DNA of 64,000 bases from Pseudomonas sp. UBA4617. GTDB taxonomy: Bacteria > Pseudomonadota > Gammaproteobacteria > Pseudomonadales > Pseudomonadaceae. The stretch lies in NCBI RefSeq assembly GCF_002386445.1, contig NZ_DGIR01000005.1, positions 95,188-159,187 on the forward strand. Direction: 5' to 3'. Each line of letters starts with the position of its first letter. The stretch's first letter is position 1. The notes under the pieces were generated by a model. The model saw only the letters and a program-made list of their open reading frames with translations, was not told the origin of the DNA and ran no database searches. Below are positions 8,031-16,280 of this stretch, piece after piece. Made by a program: the position numbers and the translations under genes.

Positions 8031-8669
8031 TCAATCGTCGGAAGTCTTGTGCTTGTACTCGCACAAATCCTCGATCCGGCAGCTACCGCAGCGTGGCTTT
8101 CGGGCCTGGCACACGTAGCGACCGTGCAGGATCAGCCAGTGGTGGGCGTCGAGCAAATATTCCTTCGGGACGAACTTGATGAGCTTTTTCTCCACCTCCA
8201 GCACCGTCTTGCCCGGCGCGATGCCGGTACGGTTGCTGACCCGGAAGATATGCGTGTCCACCGCCATGGTCGGCTGGCGGAACGCGGTATTGAGCACCAC
8301 GTTGGCGGTCTTGCGGCCCACTCCGGGCAGCGCCTCCAGGGCTTCGCGCGTTTGCGGCACCTGGCTGCCATGGCGCTCGATCAGCAGCCGGCAGGCCTCG
8401 ATGACGTTTTTCGCCTTGCTGTTATACAGGCCGATGGTCTTGATGTACTCGCTCAGGCCTTCGACCCCCAGGGCATGGATGGCTTCGGGGGTGTTGGCGA
8501 CCGGAAACAGGCGGGCAGTGGCCTTGTTGACACCCACGTCAGTGGCTTGCGCGGACAGAGTGACGGCAACCAACAGCTCGAATGGCGTGGTGTAGGCCAG
8601 TTCGGTCTTCGGCTCGGGGTTGTCTTCGTGCAGCCTGCGAAAGATCTCCAGGCGTTTGGCGGCATTCAT
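8031..8669 (-). CDS. nth: Endonuclease III (DNA glycosylase/AP lyase)
   Basis: A 212-residue base-excision repair enzyme that removes oxidised pyrimidines and cuts the strand beside the abasic site. The helix-hairpin-helix is LPGVGRKTANVVLN with the catalytic Lys (about residue 120), followed by AVDTHIFRVSNR containing the catalytic Asp (about 138). The [4Fe-4S] cysteines are present in the exact C-x6-C-x2-C-x5-C spacing at the C terminus. It is the last gene of a minus-strand run, four bases after the rnfE stop, an arrangement also found at the end of rnf operons in gammaproteobacteria. Confidence 0.97.
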   Translation of the reverse strand: MNAAKRLEIFRRLHEDNPEPKTELAYTTPFELLVAVTLSAQATDVGVNKATARLFPVANTPEAIHALGVEGLSEYIKTIGLYNSKAKNVIEACRLLIERHGSQVPQTREALEALPGVGRKTANVVLNTAFRQPTMAVDTHIFRVSNRTGIAPGKTVLEVEKKLIKFVPKEYLLDAHHWLILHGRYVCQARKPRCGSCRIEDLCEYKHKTSDD

Positions 8670-8673
8670 GAAA

Positions 8674-9198
8674 TCAGGGCGTTCCTTGACGACGTGGGTG
8701 GGCAGGGCCCGTACACAGACGATTGTACAAGGCCAACAGCAGTCCGAGCAGTATCAGCGCACCGGGTGCCAGGCTGGCCAGGTGCAGGCCAGCAACTTCG
8801 CCTAGCCATTGCCGGCCGGCACCGAGCAGCAGGCAGGCGCCCAGCACCGCGGCAAGGTACCTTGCAAGCAGGCGCCAGCGCCCGTGGTTGGGCAGCATGT
8901 GATCAGTGGCCAGGCATTGCAGGCAGAGCAGAGCGGGGTAGTGGCCGAGGGCGAGTGCCATTGGTAGCCACCATGCCCGCAGCGCCAGTTGCAAGCAGCT
9001 GGCCAGGGCTGCCAGCAGCAGCAGGCTGGCCAGCGTGAACGCCCAGCTGGCCAGCCTGTGGCGCAGGGGCGTCAGCATTAACTGGTGCAGGCCGCCCATC
9101 AGCACCGCGCACACGCCAATGGTGGCGCCTTCGCTCAGTGTCCGGCTGGCACCCAGCAGCGGCACCAGGCTTGCGCCCAACAGATGGAACCTATTCAT
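8674..9198 (-). CDS. rnfE: RnfE-like membrane subunit, short and divergent
   Basis: A 174-residue membrane protein with about five or six hydrophobic segments. Its place between rnfG and nth is that of rnfE in other pseudomonads. The N terminus (SLVPLLGASRTLS) aligns with the typical RnfE start, where a conserved LGLCP cysteine is expected but is absent here. It is also shorter than the usual roughly 230 residues. RnfE with RnfA normally forms the membrane core that carries an iron-sulfur cluster in the Rnf ion-pumping NADH:ferredoxin complex. It overlaps rnfG by 8 bases. The assignment rests more on context than on conservation. Confidence 0.65.
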   Translation of the reverse strand: MNRFHLLGASLVPLLGASRTLSEGATIGVCAVLMGGLHQLMLTPLRHRLASWAFTLASLLLLAALASCLQLALRAWWLPMALALGHYPALLCLQCLATDHMLPNHGRWRLLARYLAAVLGACLLLGAGRQWLGEVAGLHLASLAPGALILLGLLLALYNRLCTGPAHPRRQGTP

Positions 9199-9793
9199 GC
9201 GTGGTGCCCTCCAGCAGCACGCTGCGCTGCTCGTCGAAATAACTCAAAGCCTCCTGCAGCGCGCTGATCACGGCCCGAGAAGTCACGGTTGCGCCGCTCA
9301 ACTGGTCGAAGTCACCGTGATCACGTCGCAAGGCCCAATGGTTGCCCAAATGCCGATTCGCGAACTGCTGCAGCCAATTTACTTGCGCGTCCCCCAGGCG
9401 AGCGCCCAGCCCGGGGCTTTCCTGTTGTTCGACCACCTGGCTGCCGATCAGCCGACCGTCTGTGGCAATGGCGATGCTCAGCACGATCGGGCCGGCATAG
9501 CCTTGAGTCCGCGTGATGACAATGATGGCGGTCGGGGTTCCCGCCAGCTCGGCCCGATACGCTGCCAGGATACGGCTGGTTGGCCGTTGTGCGACGGGCG
9601 TCGGCAGCGGGTGGTCCAGTGGCTGGTTGTCGTAGCTACCGTCAGGGAGTACCGCCAGCTGTTCACGGCTCTGCAGCTGTTTTGCAGCGTCGACGATGGT
9701 CGGGCTGGTCCAGTGCCGCCAGGCCAAGGTAGCCGACAACGCCAGTGCTGCAACCATCAGCAACAGCCCGGCATCACGAACCAGGCGACTCAT
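9191..9793 (-). CDS. rnfG: RnfG, FMN-binding subunit of an Rnf-type complex
   Basis: A 200-residue protein with one N-terminal membrane anchor (about 8-26) and a periplasmic FMN-binding domain. The covalent flavin site SGATVTSRAV is intact, with the Thr that is flavinylated through a phosphoester bond in Rnf/Nqr proteins. ESPGLGARLGD is the other typical RnfG signature. It overlaps rnfD by 4 bases and rnfE by 8, so the genes are translationally coupled. The attaching enzyme ApbE is not in the window. Confidence 0.88.
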   Translation of the reverse strand: MSRLVRDAGLLLMVAALALSATLAWRHWTSPTIVDAAKQLQSREQLAVLPDGSYDNQPLDHPLPTPVAQRPTSRILAAYRAELAGTPTAIIVITRTQGYAGPIVLSIAIATDGRLIGSQVVEQQESPGLGARLGDAQVNWLQQFANRHLGNHWALRRDHGDFDQLSGATVTSRAVISALQEALSYFDEQRSVLLEGTTHE

Positions 9794-10764
9794 GGGGCAG
9801 CCTGCTGGCGTGGCGCCGCCAGGCGTTCGAGGCTGGGCGCCAGAAGGTTCATCAACAGGATGGCGAACGCCGTGCCATCCGGATAGCTGCCCCAGGTGCG
9901 AATCAGGTAGATCAACACCCCCGCGCCGACGCCGAACAGCAGTCTGGCCCGCTCATGTCGTGGGCCGGACACAGGTTCGGTGGCAATGAAAAACGCCGCC
10001 ATCATGGTCGAGCCGGAAAACAGGTGCAGCAAGGGGGACCCGTTTGAGTCCGAGCCCGACCCGTTCCAGGCCAGCAGGCTGAACAGAAACAGCCCTGCCA
10101 GCAAGCCGGCCGGCGCATGCCAGCTGATTACCTTGCGCTGCAGCAGGAACAGGCCGCCGAGCAGGAACGCCAGGTTTACCCATTCGTTGCCTCGCCCACC
10201 CATGCTGCCAAAGCCTGGATGGCTGGCGAACAGCTCATCGATGGTCAGGCTGCGGTTGTGGCGCAGGCCGTCGAGCAGTGTTGGTCGGGCCCAGGCATCG
10301 ATCTGGTCGCCAGCGGTGAAGACCTGTTGCAGGCTGTCGAGCAGGCCGGGTGCCGGTCCGGGCCAATGGTTCATTTGCAACGGGAAGCTCAGCAGCACGA
10401 AGGCATAGCCGACCATGGCCGGGTTGAACGGGTTGTGCCCGACCCCACCGAAGGCCTGCTTGCCGATACCGATGGCCACGCTGGCGGCAGTCACCGGTAG
10501 CCACCACGGCGCCAGGCTGGGCAGGGCGGCAGCCAGCAGTACGGCAGTCACCAGAGCGCTGCCGTCGCTCAGCGCCGTGCCCGGCGGTTGCCCGCGCAGC
10601 AACACCAGGACTGCTTCGCACAGCAGCGCAGCACCGGCACACAGCCCCATGTTCAGCAGCAGCCCCCAGCCGTGCAGCCACGTCAGAACCAGCAAGCCCG
10701 GTACGCATGCCAGCAACACCAGGCCCATGCTGGTGCGCAGCCGTGGATCAGGCCTGACGCTCAT
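9790..10764 (-). CDS. rnfD: RnfD, membrane subunit of an Rnf-type complex
   Basis: A 324-residue polytopic protein of the NqrB/RnfD family, with about nine or ten hydrophobic segments. Family signatures are GKQAFGGVGHNPFNPAMVGY and GSTMMAAFFIATEPVSGP; the first is the most conserved stretch of RnfD. The region where the covalent FMN threonine is expected reads AWARPTLLDGL rather than the usual SGAT-type motif; a Thr is present but the context is altered. Stop and start overlap rnfG by 4 bases (9790-9793) and rnfA by 4 (10761-10764). Confidence 0.88.
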   Translation of the reverse strand: MSVRPDPRLRTSMGLVLLACVPGLLVLTWLHGWGLLLNMGLCAGAALLCEAVLVLLRGQPPGTALSDGSALVTAVLLAAALPSLAPWWLPVTAASVAIGIGKQAFGGVGHNPFNPAMVGYAFVLLSFPLQMNHWPGPAPGLLDSLQQVFTAGDQIDAWARPTLLDGLRHNRSLTIDELFASHPGFGSMGGRGNEWVNLAFLLGGLFLLQRKVISWHAPAGLLAGLFLFSLLAWNGSGSDSNGSPLLHLFSGSTMMAAFFIATEPVSGPRHERARLLFGVGAGVLIYLIRTWGSYPDGTAFAILLMNLLAPSLERLAAPRQQAAP

Positions 10765-11294
10765 TGGCTGAACAACCCGTTGAAGCCGGAAAATGCCAGG
10801 GTCATTACCCCGACAGCGAGCAGTTCGACTGGCAGGCCGCGCAGGATGCCCGGGATCGCGGCATGGCTGCAGCGCTGGCGCAGGTCGGCGAACATCACGA
10901 GTGCCAGCCAGAAGCTGCCGCCGGCCAGCAGCCCTTGCAGCAAGGTGGCGAACACTGTGTATTCGGCGTTTGCCTGTTGCAGGATCAGCCCGAGCACTAC
11001 CGCATTGCTCGACAGCAGCGCGGGAAGCTGCACCACTGGCCAGGCGGGTTGCCAGCGTGCCAGTAGCCAGGGCAACCCCCAGGCGAGCAGCGCCATCCAG
11101 GGCAACAGCAGGAACAGCTCAAGGTCTCCAACCAGCAGCGGCATCAATAGCCGCGCACCGAGCACACCCAGGGCGATGCACAGAGCGCAGGCAAGGCCAT
11201 GTACATGCAGATGCAGCCTGGAGCACGGCCTGGGTGACCGGCACAGGTGATTGACCAGCGAGGCACTGATCAGGACCAGAAGGTAATCGCTCAT
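10761..11294 (-). CDS. rnfA: RnfA-like membrane subunit, divergent
   Basis: A 177-residue membrane protein. The first residues (MSDYLLVLISASLVNH) and the last (VMTLAFSGFNGLFS) match the canonical RnfA ends (TDYLLLLIGTVLVNN, MSLAFMGFTGL). The middle is divergent. The canonical ITTNCAVLG segment reads LLSSNAVVLG here, so the cysteine expected to ligate the membrane iron-sulfur cluster is missing. Two other cysteines lie at 18 and 24. It is the first gene of the reduced operon rnfA-D-G-E-nth. No rnfB or rnfC lies before or after it. Confidence 0.7.
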   Translation of the reverse strand: MSDYLLVLISASLVNHLCRSPRPCSRLHLHVHGLACALCIALGVLGARLLMPLLVGDLELFLLLPWMALLAWGLPWLLARWQPAWPVVQLPALLSSNAVVLGLILQQANAEYTVFATLLQGLLAGGSFWLALVMFADLRQRCSHAAIPGILRGLPVELLAVGVMTLAFSGFNGLFSQ

Positions 11295-11348
11295 GACATG
11301 ACGATAGCGGGAATCGTGGCGATTGTCCGGGTTGGGTGGAGCGCTGTG

Positions 11349-11450
11349 GGTGCCGCTTTGCGGCCCATCGCGACACTGGCCGCTCCTTCAGGGAAACGTG
11401 ACCTCCTGGAGGGGCGGCCTTGTGTCGCGATGGGCTGCACAGCAGCCCCG
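11349..11450. repeat. REP-like palindromic element, two inverted copies
   Basis: Core GGCCTTGTGTCGCGATGGGC and its reverse complement face each other between metG and rnfA. The same core recurs near 32.4, 37.6, 40.7 and 60.2 kb, always between genes. This 166-base gap holds no gene; rnfA may need its own promoter here. Confidence 0.75.
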
Positions 11451-11460
11451 GCAGGTGCGG

Positions 11461-13500
11461 TTACTTGATGCGCTGGCCTGGCTTGGCGCCGCTGTCCGGG
11501 CTCAGCAGGTAGATTTCTTCACCGCCAGGGCCCGCCGCCATGACCATGCCCTCGGAGACGCCAAAGCGCATCTTCCGTGGCTTGAGGTTGGCCACCATCA
11601 TGGTCAGGCGACCTTCCAGCTGGGACGGGTCAGGGTAGGCCGACTTGATGCCCGAGAACACGTTGCGGCGCTCGTCGCCGATGTCCAGGGTCAGTTGCAG
11701 CAGCTTGTCGGCACCCGGTACGGCTTCGGCCTTGACGATAAGGGCCACGCGCAGGTCGACGGCAGCGAAGGTATCGAATTCGATTTCCGCCGACAGCGGG
11801 TCCTTGGCCAGTTCGCCGTTGCCGGCCGGGGCCTTGGTTTCGGCGGCCAGCAAGTCTTCCTTGCTGGCGGCGACCATGGCTTCGACCTTGGCGGGTTCGA
11901 TGCGGCTCATCAGCGCCTTGAACGGGTTCAGCTGGTGGTTTTCCAGGCGCGACAGGTGGTCGTTCCAGGTCAGCGGAGCCACGTTGAGGAAGGCTTCGGC
12001 GTCGGCAGCCAGCACCGGCAGTACCGGCTTGAGGAAAATGACCAGCTGGCGGAACAGGTTGATGCCCTGTGCGCAGATGGCCTGTACCTCATCCTGCTTG
12101 CCTTCCTGTTTGGCCAGCGACCACGGCGCCTTCTCGGCGATCCAGGCGTTGGCGCGGTCGGCCAGCGCCATGATCTCGCGCATGGCACGGCCGAAGTCGC
12201 GGCCTTCATAGGCCTCGGCGATCGACGGGGCGGCCGCCAGGAAGGCTTCGGTCAGCTCCGGTGCGGCATCGCCAGCCACCATCACCCCTGCATTGCCCTT
12301 GTGAATGAAACCGGCGCAGCGGCTGGCAATGTTGACCACCTTGCCGACCAGGTCCGAGTTGACCTTCTGCACGAAGTCTTCCAGGTTCAGGTCCAGGTCA
12401 TCGACGCCACGGCCCAGCTTCGCCGCGTAGTAGTAACGCAGGTATTCGGGCTGCAGGTGGTCGAGGTAGGTGCGGGCCTTGATGAAGGTGCCACGCGACT
12501 TGGACATCTTGGCGCCGTTCACCGTCAGGTAGCCATGGACATTGACCGCAGTCGGCTTGCGGAAACCCGCGCCTTCGAGCATGGCCGGCCAGAACAGGGC
12601 GTGGAAGTTGACGATGTCCTTGCCGATGAAGTGATACAGCTCGGCCTTGGAGCCCTCGTTCCAGAAGGCATCGAAGTCCAGCTCCGGGCGGCGTGCGCAG
12701 AGGTTCTTGAAGCTGGCCATGTAGCCGATCGGTGCATCCAGCCACACGTAGAAGTACTTGCCCGGCTCGCCCGGGATCTCAAAGCCGAAATACGGCGCGT
12801 CACGGGAGATGTCCCACTCCTGCAGGCCCGAGTCCAGCCATTCGGCCAGCTTGTTGGCCACCGCGTCCTGCAGGGTACCGCTGCGGGTCCACTGTTGCAG
12901 CATGGCCTGGAAGTCCGGCAGCTTGAAGAAGAAGTGCTGGGAATCACGCAGTACCGGGGTGGCTCCGGAGATGGCCGACTTGGGGTTCTTCAGTTCGGTC
13001 GGGGCGTAGGTAGCGCCGCACTTTTCGCAGTTGTCGCCGTACTGGTCTTCTGCCGCGCACTTGGGGCAAGTGCCCTTGATGAAGCGGTCGGCCAGGAACA
13101 TGCCCTTTTCCGGGTCGAAGTACTGGGTCACCGAGCGGGTGGCGATGTGCCCGGCTTCACGCAGGCGCGTGTAGATCAGGCTCGACAGCTCACGGTTCTC
13201 TTCGCTGTGAGTGGAATGGAAGTTGTCGAAATCGACCAGGAAGTCGGCGAAGTCGCTGCTGTGCTCGGCCTGGACGTTGGCGATCAGCTGTTCCGCAGTG
13301 ATGCCTTCCTTCTCGGCGCGCAGCATGATGGCCGAACCGTGGGCGTCATCGGCGCAGACATAGATGCACTGGTTGCCACGCAGCTTCTGGAAGCGGACCC
13401 ACATGTCTGTCTGGATGTACTCGAGCATATGGCCAAGGTGGATCGATCCGTTGGCATAGGGCAAGGCGCTGGTGACGAGAATCTGACGTGGCTCGGACAT
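11461..13500 (-). CDS. metG: Methionyl-tRNA synthetase
   Basis: A 679-residue class I aminoacyl-tRNA synthetase that charges tRNA-Met. The HIGH-type motif is HLGH in PYANGSIHLGHMLEY, and KMSKS appears in VNGAKMSKSRGTF. A zinc knuckle is visible as CPKCAAEDQYGDNCEKCG (four Cys), marking the long form. The C-terminal 110 residues form a tRNA-binding, EMAP/Trbp-like domain (EIEFDTFAAVDLRVALI), which gives the dimeric type. The start at 13500 (MSEPRQILVTSALPYANG) is conserved; in-frame codons upstream are not. It is divergent from apbC, sharing a 158-base promoter region. Confidence 0.97.
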   Translation of the reverse strand: MSEPRQILVTSALPYANGSIHLGHMLEYIQTDMWVRFQKLRGNQCIYVCADDAHGSAIMLRAEKEGITAEQLIANVQAEHSSDFADFLVDFDNFHSTHSEENRELSSLIYTRLREAGHIATRSVTQYFDPEKGMFLADRFIKGTCPKCAAEDQYGDNCEKCGATYAPTELKNPKSAISGATPVLRDSQHFFFKLPDFQAMLQQWTRSGTLQDAVANKLAEWLDSGLQEWDISRDAPYFGFEIPGEPGKYFYVWLDAPIGYMASFKNLCARRPELDFDAFWNEGSKAELYHFIGKDIVNFHALFWPAMLEGAGFRKPTAVNVHGYLTVNGAKMSKSRGTFIKARTYLDHLQPEYLRYYYAAKLGRGVDDLDLNLEDFVQKVNSDLVGKVVNIASRCAGFIHKGNAGVMVAGDAAPELTEAFLAAAPSIAEAYEGRDFGRAMREIMALADRANAWIAEKAPWSLAKQEGKQDEVQAICAQGINLFRQLVIFLKPVLPVLAADAEAFLNVAPLTWNDHLSRLENHQLNPFKALMSRIEPAKVEAMVAASKEDLLAAETKAPAGNGELAKDPLSAEIEFDTFAAVDLRVALIVKAEAVPGADKLLQLTLDIGDERRNVFSGIKSAYPDPSQLEGRLTMMVANLKPRKMRFGVSEGMVMAAGPGGEEIYLLSPDSGAKPGQRIK

Positions 13501-13658
13501 GGTGGCTCGGCTACTTATCTGGCGACGGGGTAAAAATGAGGTTGATCGGCCACTATAAAGGGCTGGCGAAGATATTTCACCCCGCATGCACATCTGCTGA
13601 CGATTGACGGGTTAGGATAGGCGCCTGTTTGACATTCAGTTTGCCAATGGGAGTCTCC

Positions 13659-14753
13659 ATGAGTGCCGTCACCCGTGCCGCCGTCGAAGGCGTGCTTCGC
13701 CAGTACACCGACCCCTACCTGAACCAGGACCCGGTCAGCGCCGGCTGCGTGCGCGCCATCGATATCCAGGGCGGGCAGGTCAGCGTGCAGTTGCAGCTGG
13801 GTTATGCCGCAGGGCTGTTCAAGAATGGCTGGGCCCAGGTGCTGCAGACCGCCATCGGCAACCTCGAGGGCGTCAGCGGTGCCCTGGTGTCGATCGACTG
13901 CGTGGTCGCCGCGCACAAGGCCCAGGCCCAGGTACCGGCCATGGCCAACGTCAAGAACATCATCGCCGTGGCGTCGGGCAAAGGCGGGGTGGGCAAGTCG
14001 ACCACCGCGGCCAACCTGGCCCTGGCCCTGGCCCGCGAAGGTGCGCGGGTGGGTATTCTCGATGCCGACATCTACGGCCCCAGCCAGGGCGTGATGTTCG
14101 GTATCGCCGAAGGCACCCGCCCGCAGATTCGTGACCAGAAGTGGTTCGTGCCGATCAAGGCGCATGGCGTGGAAGTGATGTCCATGGCGTTTCTTACCGA
14201 CGACAACACACCGATGGTCTGGCGCGGGCCGATGGTTTCCGGTGCGCTGCTGCAACTGGTGACCCAGACCGCCTGGGACGACCTGGACTACCTGGTGATC
14301 GACATGCCGCCGGGTACCGGTGATATCCAGCTGACCCTGGCGCAGAAGGTGCCGGTGGCAGGCTCGGTCATCGTCACTACCCCGCAGGACCTGGCCCTGC
14401 TGGATGCCAGGAAGGGCGTGGAGATGTTCCGCAAGGTCAATATCCCGGTGCTGGGGGTGGTGGAAAACATGGCCGTGCACATCTGCTCGAACTGTGGCCA
14501 TGCCGAGCACCTGTTCGGCGCAGGCGGTGGCGAGAAGCTGGCCAGCCAATATGGCGTCGACCTGCTGGCATCATTGCCGCTGTCGATGCTCATCCGCGAG
14601 CAGGCGGACAATGGCAAGCCGACCGCCATCGCCGAACCGGAAAGCCAGATCGCCATGGTCTACCAGGAACTGGCGCGCCAGGTAGGAGCGCGGATCGTGC
14701 TGCAGGAAGCGGCTGCACCCGCGATGCCGAGCATTACCGTCAGCGAGGATTGA
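13659..14753 (+). CDS. apbC: Iron-sulfur cluster carrier ApbC/Mrp
   Basis: A 364-residue P-loop ATPase that binds and hands on [4Fe-4S] clusters. An N-terminal MIP18/DUF59-like domain (about 1-90) is followed by the deviant Walker A motif SGKGGVGKSTTAANLALA (about 106-123). GTGDIQLTL and VVENMAVHICSNCGHAEHLF follow, the latter with the CxxC pair that holds the cluster between two subunits. The start at 13659 has GGGAG upstream. Two terminators follow within 75 bases, so it is a single-gene unit. Divergence from metG is common in gammaproteobacteria. Confidence 0.95.
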   Translation: MSAVTRAAVEGVLRQYTDPYLNQDPVSAGCVRAIDIQGGQVSVQLQLGYAAGLFKNGWAQVLQTAIGNLEGVSGALVSIDCVVAAHKAQAQVPAMANVKNIIAVASGKGGVGKSTTAANLALALAREGARVGILDADIYGPSQGVMFGIAEGTRPQIRDQKWFVPIKAHGVEVMSMAFLTDDNTPMVWRGPMVSGALLQLVTQTAWDDLDYLVIDMPPGTGDIQLTLAQKVPVAGSVIVTTPQDLALLDARKGVEMFRKVNIPVLGVVENMAVHICSNCGHAEHLFGAGGGEKLASQYGVDLLASLPLSMLIREQADNGKPTAIAEPESQIAMVYQELARQVGARIVLQEAAAPAMPSITVSED

Positions 14754-14760
14754 CCTGCCA

Positions 14761-14789
14761 GACCGAGGCCAGGCGCCTCGGTCTGTTTT
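14761..14789 (+). terminator. Intrinsic terminator of apbC
   Basis: Stem GACCGAGGC/GCCTCGGTC (14761-14769 and 14775-14783) followed by GTTTTT, directly after the apbC stop. Confidence 0.8.
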
Positions 14790-14798
14790 TCAGGCATG

Positions 14799-14826
14799 AA
14801 AAAACCCGCCAGAAGGCGGGTTTTTT
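14799..14826. terminator. Bidirectional terminator between apbC and the csp gene
   Basis: Perfect 12-bp inverted repeat with AAAAAA and TTTTTT ends and a 4-base loop. It mainly serves the cold-shock gene on the minus strand and backs up the apbC terminator. Confidence 0.85.
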
Positions 14827-14850
14827 GAAAGCCAGGAAGCTTCGATCGAC

Positions 14851-15060
14851 TTAGGCGATCTGAACTTCTTCAGCCTGCATGCCTTTCTGGCCGCGAGTAG
14901 CGACGAAAGTAACAGCCTGGCCTTCTTTCAGGGTTTTGAAGCCGTCAGCTTGGATGGCTTTGAAGTGCACGAACAGGTCATCGCCCGACTGAGGGGTGAT
15001 GAAGCCGTAGCCTTTCTCATCGTTGAACCACTTAACAACACCGGATTGACGGTTGGACAT
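14851..15060 (-). CDS. Cold-shock domain protein (CspA family)
   Basis: A 69-residue single cold-shock domain that binds single-stranded RNA and DNA and melts RNA structure. The RNP1 motif is KGYGFITP and RNP2 is LFVHF; the start SNRQSGVVKWFNDEKG is typical. The start at 15060 has GGAGAC upstream; a longer frame to 15123 is non-conserved leader. The 240-base region upstream may include a long 5' leader, as in other csp genes. Which Csp paralogue it is, and whether it is cold-induced, cannot be told from the sequence. Confidence 0.95.
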   Translation of the reverse strand: MSNRQSGVVKWFNDEKGYGFITPQSGDDLFVHFKAIQADGFKTLKEGQAVTFVATRGQKGMQAEEVQIA

Positions 15061-15313
15061 TTTTCTGTCTCCTTGGACAATTTGATAACGGTCAGGAAAA
15101 ACCCTGCCCGGGACTGAGCGCAAAGAGAGCAGAAAATTCAGCGATGGGCCGATCAGGATCGTGCATCAAACTAGAGATTCTCGGTGTCACGTGCAGCACA
15201 GTGGCGTCACCTTACCCCACTTTCCGCAACCTGCCAATGGTCAGAAGGCGCTTTAGGCGAATTCGGATCGACGGCGGCGCAACCCCCGCCCGACGCGGGA
15301 TGAGGCGTGGAAC

Positions 15314-15342
15314 TTTAACCTGGGCGCAGGGACCGGTAAGAT
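15314..15342 (+). promoter_or_regulatory. Candidate sigma-70 promoter of dcd
   Basis: TTTAAC and TAAGAT with a 17-base spacer lie 46 bases before the dcd start. The 327-base gap between the csp gene and dcd holds no convincing gene; it should carry the promoters of both. Confidence 0.4.
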
Positions 15343-15387
15343 GCGCGTCTGGTTTTTCCCCCTCGCAACCCTTCTAGGACACCCGCC

Positions 15388-15954
15388 ATGAGCATCAAAT
15401 CGGACAAGTGGATTCGCCGCATGGCGCAGGAACACGGCATGATCGAACCGTTCGTCGAGCGCCAGGTGCGCGGCGAACAGGACAACCGGGTGATTTCCTT
15501 CGGCGTCTCCAGCTACGGCTACGACGTACGCTGCGCCGACGAATTTAAGGTGTTCACCAACATCAATTCGGCCACCGTCGACCCGAAGAACTTCGATGCC
15601 GGTAGCTTCGTCGACATCAAGAGCGACGTCTGCATCATCCCGCCGAACTCGTTCGCCCTGGCGCGCACCGTCGAATACTTCCGCATTCCACGTGACGTGC
15701 TGACCATCTGCCTGGGCAAAAGCACCTACGCGCGCTGCGGCATCATCGTCAACGTCACCCCGCTGGAGCCCGAGTGGGAAGGCCACGTGACGCTGGAGTT
15801 CTCCAATACCACCACGCTGCCGGCGAAGATCTACGCCAATGAAGGCGTGGCGCAGATGCTGTTCCTGCAGTCCGACGAAGAATGTGAGGTGTCGTACAAG
15901 GACCGCGGCGGCAAGTACCAGGGCCAGCGTGGCGTCACCCTGCCGCGTACCTGA
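15388..15954 (+). CDS. dcd: dCTP deaminase
   Basis: A 188-residue trimeric enzyme that converts dCTP to dUTP, the main source of dUMP for thymidylate synthesis in gammaproteobacteria. Signatures are SYGYDVRCADEFKVF, the catalytic Glu region VTPLEPEWEGHVTLEFSNTT, and LGKSTYARCGIIVNVTPLEP. Length agrees with the family. ATG at 15388 follows AGGACACCCGCC. It stands alone with a weak hairpin terminator after it. Confidence 0.96.
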   Translation: MSIKSDKWIRRMAQEHGMIEPFVERQVRGEQDNRVISFGVSSYGYDVRCADEFKVFTNINSATVDPKNFDAGSFVDIKSDVCIIPPNSFALARTVEYFRIPRDVLTICLGKSTYARCGIIVNVTPLEPEWEGHVTLEFSNTTTLPAKIYANEGVAQMLFLQSDEECEVSYKDRGGKYQGQRGVTLPRT

Positions 15955-15961
15955 GCCGACA

Positions 15962-15986
15962 GGCGCGGGGAATTACCCGCGCCTTT
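15962..15986 (+). terminator. Weak terminator hairpin after dcd
   Basis: Stem GGCGCGGG/CCCGCGCC (15962-15969 and 15976-15983) with a 6-base loop and only TTT behind it. Confidence 0.5.
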
Positions 15987-16046
15987 GGCACTCCAACAGG
16001 TAATGCCGGTGCGCACGATGCGCAGCGGCCTTGTCAGGAGCAGCCA

Positions 16047-16274
16047 ATGAAACTCCATCCCGCAATCAGTGCCAAGCTGGCAGTCCTGCAGCCCAACCAG
16101 GTGGGGTTGTTGTCCTGGTCACTGCTGGCGCACCCGCTGCCGATGCAGGCGGGGGGCGTACCCCACCAGCCTGACCCCGATACACCACAGCCGCCGGGGC
16201 CGGGCGAAACCCAGCCCATGGAGCCGGGCGAGCCGACCCTGCCTGACGAACCGCCTCCGGGGCCCGTCGCCTGA
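16047..16274 (+). CDS. Small proline-rich protein of unknown function
   Basis: A 75-residue protein with a good ribosome site (CAGGAG six bases before ATG). The first 35 residues include a short hydrophobic stretch (VGLLSWSLLAHPLP). The rest is Pro/Gly/Glu-rich with repeated PxPGEP-type units (QPPGPGETQPMEPGEPTLP) and ends in PPPGPVA. There is no signal peptide or lipobox. It is convergent with pdeM, with six bases between the stops. No family is recognised; the clear ribosome site is the main reason to accept it. Confidence 0.6.
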   Translation: MKLHPAISAKLAVLQPNQVGLLSWSLLAHPLPMQAGGVPHQPDPDTPQPPGPGETQPMEPGEPTLPDEPPPGPVA

Positions 16275-16280
16275 GCGTTG

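Noticed and set aside
11295..11460. Search for rnfB/rnfC remnants before rnfA
   Set aside because: Only a REP pair and spacer are present; no ferredoxin-type CxxCxxC motif was seen on either strand.
11323..13533. A 736-codon open frame on the plus strand opposite metG
   Set aside because: It mirrors the metG reading frame in high-GC DNA, has no ribosome site and no recognisable domain; metG on the other strand is certain.
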